DNA of 22,967 nt from assembly GCA_009926645.1 (NCBI GenBank), contig RFOO01000002.1:1-22967 (forward strand), written 5' to 3'. The stretch comes from a bacterium. Its GTDB lineage: Bacteria; Verrucomicrobiota; Verrucomicrobiia; Opitutales; UBA953. Shown here in pieces: positions 1 to 7,420 of this stretch (the stretch's first letter is position 1; each line of letters begins with the position of its first letter). Made by a program: the position numbers and the translations under genes. The notes below the pieces were generated by a model, which searched no databases, was not told the DNA's origin, and worked only from the letters and a program-made list of their open reading frames with translations.

Positions 1-315
1 CAAGCGGCTGCTGGCATTGCTCACGAAGAATTGGTTGTCCGTATGACCGGATGCCCCAACGGCTGCGCACGTCCTTATAATGCCGAAATTGGTTTCGTTG
101 GTAAAGCTCCCGGAAAATATAACCTCATGCTGGGTGGAAATCGCGAAGGTACACGCCTAGCTCGCACTTGGCGTGAATCCGTTTTAGCAGACGAATTACC
201 TGTCGCTATTGGCGAACTCTTTAAGCAATACGCAAAAGAACGTAAAGCAGGTCAGGCTTTTGGTGATTGGGCTAATGAAGCTACTATTTGGCCTACCCCT
301 TCCACCCCTGCATAA
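1..315 (+). CDS. cysI: Sulfite reductase hemoprotein subunit, C-terminal fragment
   Basis: The reading frame is open from base 1 and ends at a TAA at 313-315, so only the last 104 residues are present. They contain RMTGCPNGCARP, which carries the second C-x3-C half of the [4Fe-4S]/siroheme motif of assimilatory sulfite reductase, followed by a stretch typical of CysI C-termini (NAEIGFVGKAPGKY, then GGNREGTRLA). The enzyme reduces sulfite to sulfide with six electrons in the cytoplasm. Whether it uses NADPH through CysJ or ferredoxin cannot be told from this fragment. It is the first visible gene of the sulfate assimilation operon; cysH follows with an 11-base gap. The start, the siroheme domain and the first cysteine pair lie outside the window. 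Confidence 0.93.
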   Translation, partial: QAAAGIAHEELVVRMTGCPNGCARPYNAEIGFVGKAPGKYNLMLGGNREGTRLARTWRESVLADELPVAIGELFKQYAKERKAGQAFGDWANEATIWPTPSTPA

Positions 316-326
316 ACAGTCAAGGC

Positions 327-1040
327 ATGGCCGAACTCGATCCCAGTCAGATTTTTGCTCTCGAGGAAAAGTTAGCGCTTTTCACTCCGGCTGATCGTCT
401 GCGCTGGGCTTATGAGACGTTTGGTAATCGAGCAGGAATTGGTACCAGTTTTCAGCCAGCGGGTATCGTTATCATGCACTTGGCGAAGACCTCGCAGTTA
501 CCCATACCAGCTTTTACCTTAAATACCGGATTACTTTTTCCTGAAACTCTGGAACTCAAAAAGAAACTCGAAGAGTTTTTGGGAATTAAAATCGAAGAGG
601 TTCATCCCGCACAAACCGTCGAGCAACAAGCAGCCAGCCATGGACCTGAACTCTGGAAGCGAGACCCTGAAAAATGCTGTGAACTTCGCAAAGTCGACTC
701 ACTGGGAAAGAAATTATTTGAACTCGATCTTTGGATTACTGGTATGCGCCGTGACCAAAGTGCGGAACGTGCCTCGACCCCTTTGTTGAGTTTAGCGGCT
801 CGCCCCGATCATTCCGACGTCTGGAAACTCAATCCGCTCGTGGAATGGAGTCGCGACCAAGTCTGGCAATACCTCAAAGACCATCACCTTCCCTATAACC
901 CATTACATGACCGTGGCTATCGCTCGATTGGCTGCTGGCCCTGCACGCAACCCACCCAAGGCGGAGACGAACGAGGTGGGCGCTGGCCAGGATTCGAGAA
1001 AAAAGAATGCGGCATTCACACTAAAAATCGAAAAATTTAA
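327..1040 (+). CDS. cysH: Adenylylsulfate (APS) reductase, thioredoxin-dependent, [4Fe-4S] type
   Basis: This 237-residue protein belongs to the CysH family, which reduces activated sulfate to sulfite using thioredoxin. It carries Cys117-Cys118 (EKCCELRK), Cys203-x2-Cys206 (GCWPC) and the C-terminal catalytic ECGIH with Cys228. In the established family the CC plus CxxC set binds a [4Fe-4S] cluster and marks enzymes that use APS; cluster-free PAPS reductases lack these cysteines. The ATG at 327 is preferred over the in-frame start at 288, because 288 overlaps cysI by 28 bases and adds a 13-residue tail unlike the family. The gene sits between cysI and cysD (2-base gap), so it is clearly part of the operon. 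The family call is firm; APS rather than PAPS as substrate is inferred from the motif. Confidence 0.93.
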   Translation: MAELDPSQIFALEEKLALFTPADRLRWAYETFGNRAGIGTSFQPAGIVIMHLAKTSQLPIPAFTLNTGLLFPETLELKKKLEEFLGIKIEEVHPAQTVEQQAASHGPELWKRDPEKCCELRKVDSLGKKLFELDLWITGMRRDQSAERASTPLLSLAARPDHSDVWKLNPLVEWSRDQVWQYLKDHHLPYNPLHDRGYRSIGCWPCTQPTQGGDERGGRWPGFEKKECGIHTKNRKI

Positions 1041-1042
1041 TT

Positions 1043-1864
1043 ATGTCACGAAACGCTCAAAATGATCACCTGACGCGCCTCGAGCAGACGTCCATTCACA
1101 TTTTCCGCGAAGCCTTTGCTAACTTTCGCTCGGTTTGCATGCCTTGGTCGATGGGGAAAGATTCCAACGTCCTCATCTGGTTAGCCCGCAAAGCTTTCTG
1201 CGGTAAAATTCCTTTTCCTCTCCTACATATCGATACGACCTACGAATTCCCAGAAATGTATGAATTCCGGGAAAAGGCCAAAGCGATTCACGGCATCGAT
1301 TTGATTGTTCGTGTTAACGAAGACGCTATTCGTCGAGGCATTGGTTATGCAACCCATGACCCCGTGACTGTAACTCATGAGTTAAAAACCGTTCCACTTA
1401 AAGCAGCGATTGATGAGTTTAAATGGGATGCCTTGGTCACGGGCATCCGCCGCGATGAAGACCCCACTCGTGCTAAAGAACGTTGGTTCTCTCCTCGCTC
1501 GGCGGAAGGTGTCTGGGATTACAAAGATCAACCACCCGAATTCTGGGGGCAATTCGCCTCCACCGCTCCCGAAGGTGGACACGTTCGTGTTCAACCACTC
1601 CTTGAATGGACTGAACTCGACATCTGGGAATACATTCGCCGCGAAAATATTCCGAACCCAACCCTCTACTTCGCTCGAAATGGAAAACGTTTCCGTTCTC
1701 TAGGCTGCCATCCCATCACCCACCCCGTCGATAGCCCAGCCAGCAATATCGATGAAATTATCGAAGAGCTAAAGCAAACTCGTGTAAGCGAGCGTGCAGG
1801 TCGTGCTCAAGATCACGTCGGTCGCAATGCCATGCAAGCACTGCGCGCCAAGGGTTTCATGTAA
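1043..1864 (+). CDS. cysD: Sulfate adenylyltransferase subunit 2 (ATP sulfurylase small subunit)
   Basis: The 273-residue product is the catalytic subunit of heterodimeric ATP sulfurylase, which forms APS and pyrophosphate from sulfate and ATP. It has the PP-loop signature SMGKDS near residue 37, a downstream HIDTTYEFPEMYEFR segment, and GIRRDEDPTRAKERWFSPR, all characteristic of CysD. It is somewhat shorter than the roughly 300 residues of the E. coli protein, mostly at the C-terminus. Its partner, the GTPase subunit CysN, is encoded 18 bases downstream as a fusion with APS kinase. The ATG lies 2 bases after the cysH stop, which suggests translational coupling; there is no Shine-Dalgarno sequence, only an A/T-rich leader. 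Confidence 0.94.
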   Translation: MSRNAQNDHLTRLEQTSIHIFREAFANFRSVCMPWSMGKDSNVLIWLARKAFCGKIPFPLLHIDTTYEFPEMYEFREKAKAIHGIDLIVRVNEDAIRRGIGYATHDPVTVTHELKTVPLKAAIDEFKWDALVTGIRRDEDPTRAKERWFSPRSAEGVWDYKDQPPEFWGQFASTAPEGGHVRVQPLLEWTELDIWEYIRRENIPNPTLYFARNGKRFRSLGCHPITHPVDSPASNIDEIIEELKQTRVSERAGRAQDHVGRNAMQALRAKGFM

Positions 1865-1882
1865 TCTTTAATCCCACTTTCT

Positions 1883-3781
1883 ATGTCTGCTCCTTCTGCT
1901 AACCTTTCTCCGCAAACCTCCAAGTCTGGTTCAACCGATATCGAAGACTTGCGCAAAATGCACGTCGTTGTGGTTGGCCACGTCGACCACGGTAAATCGA
2001 CTTTCGTTGGACGACTTTTACACGATACCGACTCACTGCCTAATGGAAAAATCGAACAGGTACGTCGCAACTGTGCCGCCGAAGGCATGGACTTTGAATA
2101 TGCGTTCTTGCTCGATGCTCTCCTCGAAGAACAGGAGCAAAACATCACCATCGATACCACGCGTATTTTCTTCCGTACTCAAAAACGTGCCTACGCCATC
2201 ATCGATGCTCCAGGTCACAAGGAATTCCTCAAAAACATGGTCACGGGTGCGGCCAGTGCCTCGGCTGCCCTCTTGCTCATTGATGCCAGCGAAGGCGTGA
2301 TGGATCAATCACGTCGCCACGCATTTCTCCTTTCACTTTTAGGAGTCAAACAGCTGGTTGTTTTAGTCAATAAAATGGACTTGGTAAAATACGACCAAGC
2401 CACTTACGAAAAAATTAAGACCGAGTATACCGCTTTCCTAAAATCTCTTGGTCTTACCGCGGTTGATTTTATTCCGATCGCCGCAAAACACGGCGAGAAT
2501 ATCGTCAACCGATCTCAGCCGATGTCGTGGTGGAAAGGTCCGACGGTGGCAGAGGCTTTAGACAACTTCCGTCACGAAGATGATTTAACAGGCCTACCTT
2601 TACGTCTACCCATCTCTGACATCTATCGCTTTGACCACCGTCGCATTATCGCTGGGCGCGTTGAAGCAGGTGCTATTCGACCTGGTGAAGAACTGATTTT
2701 TCAACCAGGGGGACGACGCAGCACTGTTCGCACTTTTGAAGACTGGCCTGGTCCATCCCGAGAAGTCGCAGGAACAGGCGATTCCGCCAATTTCACTCTG
2801 ACCGAACAAATTTTCGCAGAACGCGGTCAAGTCGTTTCTCATATTCACAACCAACCACGCGTTGGACGTGAGTTCCGTGCCCGCATCTTCTGGCTCGGTA
2901 AAGAACCTCTTCAAACCAACAAAACTTACCGCCTGCGTTTATTAACGCAAAATGTTGAGGCCGTTGTCGCTAAAGTAGAAAAAATCACAGATGCGGCCAC
3001 CTTGGAATCCATTCAAGCCACGAGCGTGCCACGCGATTCAATTTGCGAAGTCACCATCCGTGCGGCTCGACCTATCGCCTTTGATTTACATCACGAATGT
3101 GCCATCACTGGCCGATTCGCCGTTGAAGACGCTGGCCGAATTAATGGTGGAGGGATCATTCTCGAAGCACGTACCGAAAAAACCACTCGGGAAGGTAAAG
3201 TCACTTCAGCCGAACGTGCAGCCCGAGCTGGCCATGCTCCTGCCGTGATTTGGTTTACGGGTCTTTCTGGTTCTGGAAAATCCACCATTGCTGAAAATGT
3301 TGAACGACGACTTTTTGATGCGGGTCGTCAAGTTGTTCGCGTTGATGGCGATGATTTACGTACCGCTCTTAATCGTGACTTAGGATTTTCCGCAGCGGAT
3401 CGTGCCGAAAGCGTTCGCCGTGCTTCTGCCGTAGCAGGTCTTTTTGCAAATGCTGGCAAAATCACTTTAGTCACATTGATTGCTCCGCTGGCTGCCGATC
3501 GTGCTAAGGCGCGTGCCGCATTAGCCAACCATCCTTTCATCGAGGTATTCGTTGATGCCCCCTTAGAAATTTGTGAATCGCGCGACGTCAAAGGCCTTTA
3601 CGCCAAAGCACGTCGAGGTGAAATTGCTGAATTCACTGGTATCACCTCACCCTACGAGGCACCTGAATCACCCGAAGTGCATATCCGAACCGACAAAGTC
3701 TCTACCGACGAAGCGGTTAAACTCGTGCTCGATGCTTTAGATAAGATTCAAGAATCAAAAGCAGAAGACTGGGAAGTTTAA
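1883..3781 (+). CDS. cysNC: Bifunctional sulfate adenylyltransferase subunit 1 / adenylylsulfate kinase
   Basis: This 632-residue fusion joins a GTPase to an APS kinase. The N-terminal EF-Tu-like GTPase (about residues 25-440) shows G1 GHVDHGKST at 32-40, G3 DAPGHKEF at 108-115 and G4 NKMD at 163-166; in CysN, GTP hydrolysis drives APS formation by CysD. The C-terminal kinase (about 452-632) has the P-loop GLSGSGKST at 460-468, DGDDLR, and the DVKGLYAKARRGEI and FTGITSPYEAPE segments, and would phosphorylate APS to PAPS. The kinase segment usually reading FISPxR reads LIAPLA here, losing the serine and arginine. The ATG follows a pyrimidine-rich stretch with no Shine-Dalgarno sequence. It is the last gene of the cys operon. 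NodQ-type naming is also in use for such fusions. Confidence 0.94.
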   Translation: MSAPSANLSPQTSKSGSTDIEDLRKMHVVVVGHVDHGKSTFVGRLLHDTDSLPNGKIEQVRRNCAAEGMDFEYAFLLDALLEEQEQNITIDTTRIFFRTQKRAYAIIDAPGHKEFLKNMVTGAASASAALLLIDASEGVMDQSRRHAFLLSLLGVKQLVVLVNKMDLVKYDQATYEKIKTEYTAFLKSLGLTAVDFIPIAAKHGENIVNRSQPMSWWKGPTVAEALDNFRHEDDLTGLPLRLPISDIYRFDHRRIIAGRVEAGAIRPGEELIFQPGGRRSTVRTFEDWPGPSREVAGTGDSANFTLTEQIFAERGQVVSHIHNQPRVGREFRARIFWLGKEPLQTNKTYRLRLLTQNVEAVVAKVEKITDAATLESIQATSVPRDSICEVTIRAARPIAFDLHHECAITGRFAVEDAGRINGGGIILEARTEKTTREGKVTSAERAARAGHAPAVIWFTGLSGSGKSTIAENVERRLFDAGRQVVRVDGDDLRTALNRDLGFSAADRAESVRRASAVAGLFANAGKITLVTLIAPLAADRAKARAALANHPFIEVFVDAPLEICESRDVKGLYAKARRGEIAEFTGITSPYEAPESPEVHIRTDKVSTDEAVKLVLDALDKIQESKAEDWEV

Positions 3782-3808
3782 GGCTATTTACGACATTATC
3801 GTCCATGA

Positions 3809-3828
3809 GTGCAGAATAAACCCTGCAC
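3809..3828. repeat. Inverted repeat GTGCAG-N8-CTGCAC upstream of the azoreductase promoter
   Basis: A perfect 6-bp inverted repeat with an 8-base spacer ends 3 bases before the -35 element of the next gene. No T-tract follows it, so it is a poor intrinsic terminator for cysNC. It could be an operator or a chance hairpin. Confidence 0.35.
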
Positions 3829-3831
3829 GCA

Positions 3832-3859
3832 TTGACTCAGTCTCTGATTCGTCTATGAT
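3832..3859 (+). promoter_or_regulatory. Sigma70-type promoter of the azoreductase gene, apparently leaderless
   Basis: TTGACT (3832-3837) is separated by 16 bases from TATGAT (3854-3859), a near-consensus pair. The expected transcription start, 6-8 bases further on, falls at about 3866, essentially on the ATG at 3868. Confidence 0.6.
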
Positions 3860-3867
3860 AATAAGCG

Positions 3868-4473
3868 ATGAAGTTACTGCATATCGATGCTTCGCCTCGC
3901 ACGGTGCGCTCGATTACGCGTCGCCTTAGCTCGGGATTCGTCAAATCATTACGACTTAAAAACGGAGACCTCCGAGTGGTTCATCGTGACGTGGGACACC
4001 ACCCTCCCCCTTTCATCTCCGATGCTTGGGCGGGGGCCGCTTTTGCCCAAGCTGAACGCAACGATCCAGCCATGAAAGGCCTCCTGCATCAATCCGATGA
4101 ACTCGCACAAGAGGTTTTAAATTGCGATGCACTCCTTATTGCTTCCCCCATGCACAATTTCACCATTTCTGCGTCTCTCAAAGCGTGGATTGATCACATT
4201 GTGCGTGCCGACTTAACTTTTAAAATCACAGAGCAAGGACCTGTTCCACTCGTGCACGGGAAAAAGGCTTTGGTTGTCACCTCACGCGGTGGTTATGTCG
4301 CGGGAACTGCCTACGATTTCCAAGAACCTTATTTACGAACCATTCTCGGTTTCATCGGCATCACCGATATCACCTTTGTTCACGCCGAAGGTGTAAACAG
4401 CTCCGATGAAGAGCGTGAAAAAGCCATCACCACTGCCTCTGCACAACTTCTTGAAATCGCTAAAAAATGGTAA
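3868..4473 (+). CDS. azoR: FMN-dependent NADH-azoreductase family flavoprotein
   Basis: This 201-residue protein has a flavodoxin-like fold of the AzoR/AcpD family, cytoplasmic FMN enzymes that reduce quinones and azo compounds with NAD(P)H. It begins MKLLHIDASPR, the family's first strand and FMN phosphate loop. It also has APMHNF-like SPMHNFTISASLKAWID (residues about 94-110) and TSRGG followed by YLRTILGFIGITDITFVHAEG, which closely parallel the E. coli AzoR C-terminal half. The start is fixed by this N-terminal strand. It stands alone between the cys operon and the convergent umuC, with its own promoter. In vivo the likely role is quinone detoxification; the true substrate cannot be read from sequence. 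Confidence 0.86.
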   Translation: MKLLHIDASPRTVRSITRRLSSGFVKSLRLKNGDLRVVHRDVGHHPPPFISDAWAGAAFAQAERNDPAMKGLLHQSDELAQEVLNCDALLIASPMHNFTISASLKAWIDHIVRADLTFKITEQGPVPLVHGKKALVVTSRGGYVAGTAYDFQEPYLRTILGFIGITDITFVHAEGVNSSDEEREKAITTASAQLLEIAKKW

Positions 4474-4495
4474 CCGCACCATTTGCCGACTGTCC

Positions 4496-5800
4496 TTATT
4501 CATGGAAACGCAGGCGAGGCTTAGGCCCGTCTTTAACTTTCGGTAGTTGATCGGGACGATGCAAAGATAGTCCCGACTGTAAATCTGACTTACCCCGCCA
4601 CGGACGCGTCAAGCCCGTGCTACCTGGCCGCACGACTTCGCGACCTAAGCGAGCATTCAAAGCATCAACCGCTTGCATTAAACGACTCCGCTCTGGCGGA
4701 GGAGATTGGTCCAATCCAGTCAGCGTCGTCTGAACGGCAGAAGCAGACGAAAGGCCCTGTAGAAGAATCCCACATTTTTTATATAAACAGCTGGTACGAA
4801 AAATAGTTTGTAGAATTCGGCGTGCGCTCGCACACCAGATGCGTGCATCATCGGTAGGAAACTCTCTAACTTCTTCGGCTTGCGCCTGATATTGCTCCTG
4901 ATCAACTCGATGCCTGTTGGTTCTTAAAAAAACGACCAAGGATGTAGCTAATAATCCATCCTCACGTAATTTTTCGGCACCGCGAGCAGCATGTGTAGCC
5001 ACCGCTTCCGCTAGATCGTCAAAATGTGTAATCGATCGGCCAAATGAACGTGAGACCATAATGCTTTTTCGAGCTTCAGGATTTTCCTGCATTTCATGGC
5101 AAGGTATGCCACGTAACTCCAAGGCTAAGCGTTCGCCGACCACGCCAGCCAGACGACGCACAAAGGGTGGATCAACGTTCGTTAAGTCATTCGCAGATAA
5201 AATACCGTGAGCACGAAAACGCGTAGCCAAGCCAGATCCAATTCCCCAGACGTCTTTAATTCCTACCCCTGCAAGAAAGTCTTTTCGACCTTCAGGCGAG
5301 TAAGGTACAACGAGACAACCGCCCGAGCTTTTATCTGTCTTCGCACGCTCGTTCGCGAGTTTACATAATACTTTCGTTGCCCCCATACCAATCGAGACGG
5401 TGATACCCGTGCGTTGTAAAACATCAGCTCGGATGCGTAATCCTAAAGCTCTTGCTTCTGCCTCAGGCATGTCAGGAAACCCCAAGAAAGCTTCATCAAT
5501 TGAATAAGGCTCAAAATCGCGTGCATGCTCTGCCAACACCGCCATTACTCGCTCCGAAAATTCACCATAAACAGAAAAATTAGAGGAAAAAACTTTTACT
5601 CCCTGTGCTTCACAAATTCGTCGAACCTCAAAAAAAGGCGCCCCCATTGGAATACCCAAAGCCTTGGCTTCGGCTGAACGGGCCACGATACATCCATCGT
5701 TATTTGAGAGAATGACAATAGGCACACCCTGGAGCGACGGATTAAGTACACGCTCACATGATGCATAAAAATTATTACAATCGGCGAGGGCTCGGAGCAT
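4496..5800 (-). CDS. umuC: DNA polymerase V catalytic subunit (Y-family)
   Basis: The 434-residue product is a Y-family translesion polymerase. It begins MLRALADCNNFYASCERV, with the first metal-binding aspartate at residue 7. SIDEAFLGF at 100-108 supplies Asp102 and Glu103, and NDGCIVARSAEAKALGI matches the UmuC fingers. A little-finger region and a C-terminal tail complete the usual length (about 420). With UmuD' it forms Pol V, which copies across lesions during the SOS response. The ATG at 5800 is chosen over an upstream in-frame start because it lies 5 bases after the umuD stop and matches the family N-terminus. The C-terminal part is poorly conserved, as is usual. It is co-transcribed with umuD and ends convergently to azoR with a 22-base gap. 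Confidence 0.92.
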   Translation of the reverse strand: MLRALADCNNFYASCERVLNPSLQGVPIVILSNNDGCIVARSAEAKALGIPMGAPFFEVRRICEAQGVKVFSSNFSVYGEFSERVMAVLAEHARDFEPYSIDEAFLGFPDMPEAEARALGLRIRADVLQRTGITVSIGMGATKVLCKLANERAKTDKSSGGCLVVPYSPEGRKDFLAGVGIKDVWGIGSGLATRFRAHGILSANDLTNVDPPFVRRLAGVVGERLALELRGIPCHEMQENPEARKSIMVSRSFGRSITHFDDLAEAVATHAARGAEKLREDGLLATSLVVFLRTNRHRVDQEQYQAQAEEVREFPTDDARIWCASARRILQTIFRTSCLYKKCGILLQGLSSASAVQTTLTGLDQSPPPERSRLMQAVDALNARLGREVVRPGSTGLTRPWRGKSDLQSGLSLHRPDQLPKVKDGPKPRLRFHE

Positions 5801-5805
5801 AGTGC

Positions 5806-6237
5806 TTAACAACGTCGAACCACTGCTACTACGACGCCCCAAATACGAAATTGATTACCCTGTAGAAAAGGGTGCTTTGGCCAATGTCGACTTTCGGCGC
5901 GTAAACACCACTGACCTTCAGTCGTCTGATCGAGTCGCTTAACCGTAAATTCACCATTCACTTCAGCCACCACAACCGACCCCACGCGAGGTGAGGCAGC
6001 TTTATCAACCGCAATCATATCCCCTGGCAAAATGCCGGCTTCTGACATCGATTCGCCTTCTACGCGTAAAAAGAAAGTTGAAAGCGGGCGACGGATCAGG
6101 TGCTCGTTTAAATCGATTTTCCTTTCACTGTGATCATCCGCTGGAGAAGGGAAACCAGCAGCCACTCGGCTATCGAGTAGAGGGAGTGCCAAGGCGAGGC
6201 GGGGCGCATAGTCGATAATCACATTCTTATCTAACAT
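5806..6237 (-). CDS. umuD: SOS mutagenesis protein UmuD, self-cleaving S24 peptidase
   Basis: This 143-residue protein is the LexA-like accessory subunit of Pol V. The predicted self-cleavage site is Ala27-Gly28 in AAGFPSPADD, matching the E. coli CAGFPSPA site. The serine-lysine dyad is Ser63 (GESM) and Lys100 (FTVKRL), with the same 37-residue spacing as Ser60/Lys97 of E. coli. In the family, RecA filaments trigger cleavage to UmuD', which activates UmuC. The start codon is 1 base from a LexA-box palindrome, so the gene should be damage-inducible, and the transcript is probably leaderless. It is the first gene of a two-gene umuDC operon. Confidence 0.93.
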   Translation of the reverse strand: MLDKNVIIDYAPRLALALPLLDSRVAAGFPSPADDHSERKIDLNEHLIRRPLSTFFLRVEGESMSEAGILPGDMIAVDKAASPRVGSVVVAEVNGEFTVKRLDQTTEGQWCLRAESRHWPKHPFLQGNQFRIWGVVVAVVRRC

Positions 6238-6238
6238 A

Positions 6239-6252
6239 TGAACAAATGTTCA
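6239..6252. promoter_or_regulatory. LexA (SOS) box of umuDC
   Basis: The 14-base site TGAACAAATGTTCA contains GAAC-N4-GTTC with symmetric flanking T/A. This is the Gram-positive-type SOS operator rather than the enterobacterial CTGT-N8-ACAG. It overlaps the inferred -10 and ends 1 base before the umuD ATG, so LexA binding would block transcription. Confidence 0.8.
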
Positions 6253-6273
6253 TCATTTCTTATCGAGGGTCAA
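6245..6273 (-). promoter_or_regulatory. Putative umuDC promoter
   Basis: On the minus strand TTGACC (6268-6273) is followed after 17 bases by AACATT (6245-6250), a weak -10 lying inside the LexA box. The -10 is only 7 bases from the ATG, so the mRNA would start at or next to the start codon. Confidence 0.5.
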
Positions 6274-6294
6274 TCCTCTAAAAATGGAGATATT

Positions 6295-6327
6295 AAAAAG
6301 GCGGACTCCCTCAGGAACCCGCCTTTT
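6295..6327 (-). terminator. Intrinsic terminator after cysK
   Basis: On the minus strand AAAAGGCGG pairs with CCGCCTTTT across a 14-base loop and is followed by a further T and AATATC. It lies 25 bases past the cysK stop. The A/T-flanked stem may also work weakly on the plus strand, but no plus-strand gene ends here. Confidence 0.8.
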
Positions 6328-6351
6328 CAAAGGGAATAATCCCAAAAAAAC

Positions 6352-7329
6352 TTACGAAACGGTCAAGGCTGTGACCTCAGCACGAATCTTCTCCGCGAGT
6401 GCGGTAGAAAGGTAGCGCTCACTCGGACTGCAGGCGATCGTTACGATACGCTTACCTGCAAACTCAGGACGCTTCGCTAATTGCATCGCTGCAAAGATAT
6501 TAGCACCCGAGGAAATACCTACCGCCAAGCCCTCACGTGCCGAAACATCGAGTGCCGTGGCAAAAGCATCTTCATTGGAAACTTGAATCACTTCATCAAG
6601 AAGCGAGATATCGCAATTCTTGGGCACGAAACCAGCGCCGATACCTTGAATTTTGTGAGGTGCAGGTTGCACAGGTTGACCACTGCGAGTTTGGGTAATC
6701 ACAGGGCTGGCCGAAGGTTCAACAGCAATCGCTAAGAATTTGGAGTTACGTCCTTTGATTACCGAGGCAACGCCAGTGATGGTTCCGCCCGTGCCAACAC
6801 CAGCCACGATTGCGTCAACTTTGCCTTCCGTATCAGCCCAAATTTCTTCGGCCGTCGTACGACGGTGCACTTCAGGGTTAGCAGGATTATCAAACTGCAT
6901 CGGCATGTAAGCCGAACTACCTAACTCTTCACGAATCTGCGTTGCACGTTCAATCGCTCCGCGCATACCTTTCGCACCAGGAGTGAGAACAATTTCGGCA
7001 CCCAACATACGAAGGAGAACGCGACGTTCAACCGACATCGTTTCAGGCATCGTTAAAACACATTTGTAGCCACGAGCAGCAGCAACGAAAGCGAGGGCAA
7101 TACCCGTGTTACCCGAGGTCGGCTCAACAATGGTTCCTCCTGGCTTGAGTAGGCCATCGCGCTCTGCGGCCTCAACCATAGCACGCCCAATTCGATCCTT
7201 AACACTGGAGAGAGGGTTGAAATACTCGAGCTTGACCAAAATTTCAGCCTTTAGTCCCTCGGTAACCTTATTCAAACGCACAAGAGGAGTGCGACCAATG
7301 GTTTCCAAAACGTTTTTGTAGATTGGCAT
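6352..7329 (-). CDS. cysK: Cysteine synthase A (O-acetylserine sulfhydrylase)
   Basis: The 325-residue PLP enzyme condenses O-acetylserine with sulfide to make cysteine, the end step of the pathway encoded at the left of the window. It starts MPIYKNVLETIGRTPLVRL, has the PLP lysine Lys44 in SSVKDR, the substrate loop TSGNTG at 71-76, and a GTGGTITG phosphate-binding loop. The length is as expected for CysK. It lacks the C-terminal CBS domains of cystathionine beta-synthase. It is a single-gene unit with its own promoter upstream and an intrinsic terminator downstream, 2.6 kb from the cys operon and on the opposite strand, so it is regulated separately. CysM cannot be excluded from motifs alone. 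Confidence 0.93.
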   Translation of the reverse strand: MPIYKNVLETIGRTPLVRLNKVTEGLKAEILVKLEYFNPLSSVKDRIGRAMVEAAERDGLLKPGGTIVEPTSGNTGIALAFVAAARGYKCVLTMPETMSVERRVLLRMLGAEIVLTPGAKGMRGAIERATQIREELGSSAYMPMQFDNPANPEVHRRTTAEEIWADTEGKVDAIVAGVGTGGTITGVASVIKGRNSKFLAIAVEPSASPVITQTRSGQPVQPAPHKIQGIGAGFVPKNCDISLLDEVIQVSNEDAFATALDVSAREGLAVGISSGANIFAAMQLAKRPEFAGKRIVTIACSPSERYLSTALAEKIRAEVTALTVS

Positions 7330-7356
7330 GATTAAAAGGTGATAAGTTAGGTAAAC

Positions 7357-7385
7357 TTTATAAAATTAACCCCTCTTTTCCGCAA
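7357..7385 (-). promoter_or_regulatory. Sigma70-type promoter of cysK
   Basis: On the minus strand TTGCGG (7380-7385) is followed after exactly 17 bases by TATAAA (7357-7362). This predicts a leader of about 20 bases with no Shine-Dalgarno sequence. The -35 directly abuts the T-tract of the infA terminator. Confidence 0.65.
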
Positions 7386-7409
7386 GAAAAAACCCAGTAA
7401 AAACTGGGT
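7386..7409 (-). terminator. Intrinsic terminator of infA
   Basis: On the minus strand ACCCAGT and ACTGGGT form a perfect 7-bp stem with a TTTT loop, followed by six T. It lies 12 bases past the infA stop and insulates infA from cysK. Confidence 0.9.
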
Positions 7410-7420
7410 CATAAAGGAAA

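Noticed and set aside
288..326. Upstream in-frame start for cysH
   Set aside because: It overlaps the end of cysI by 28 bases and adds 13 residues with no match to the family; the ATG at 327 fits better.
1488..1499. A second GAAC-N4-GTTC sequence resembling a LexA box
   Set aside because: It lies inside cysD and encodes the conserved KERWF segment; no gene start is nearby, so it is most likely chance.
4474..4495. Possible terminator between convergent azoR and umuC
   Set aside because: Only 22 bases lie between the genes, with no stem and T-tract on either strand.
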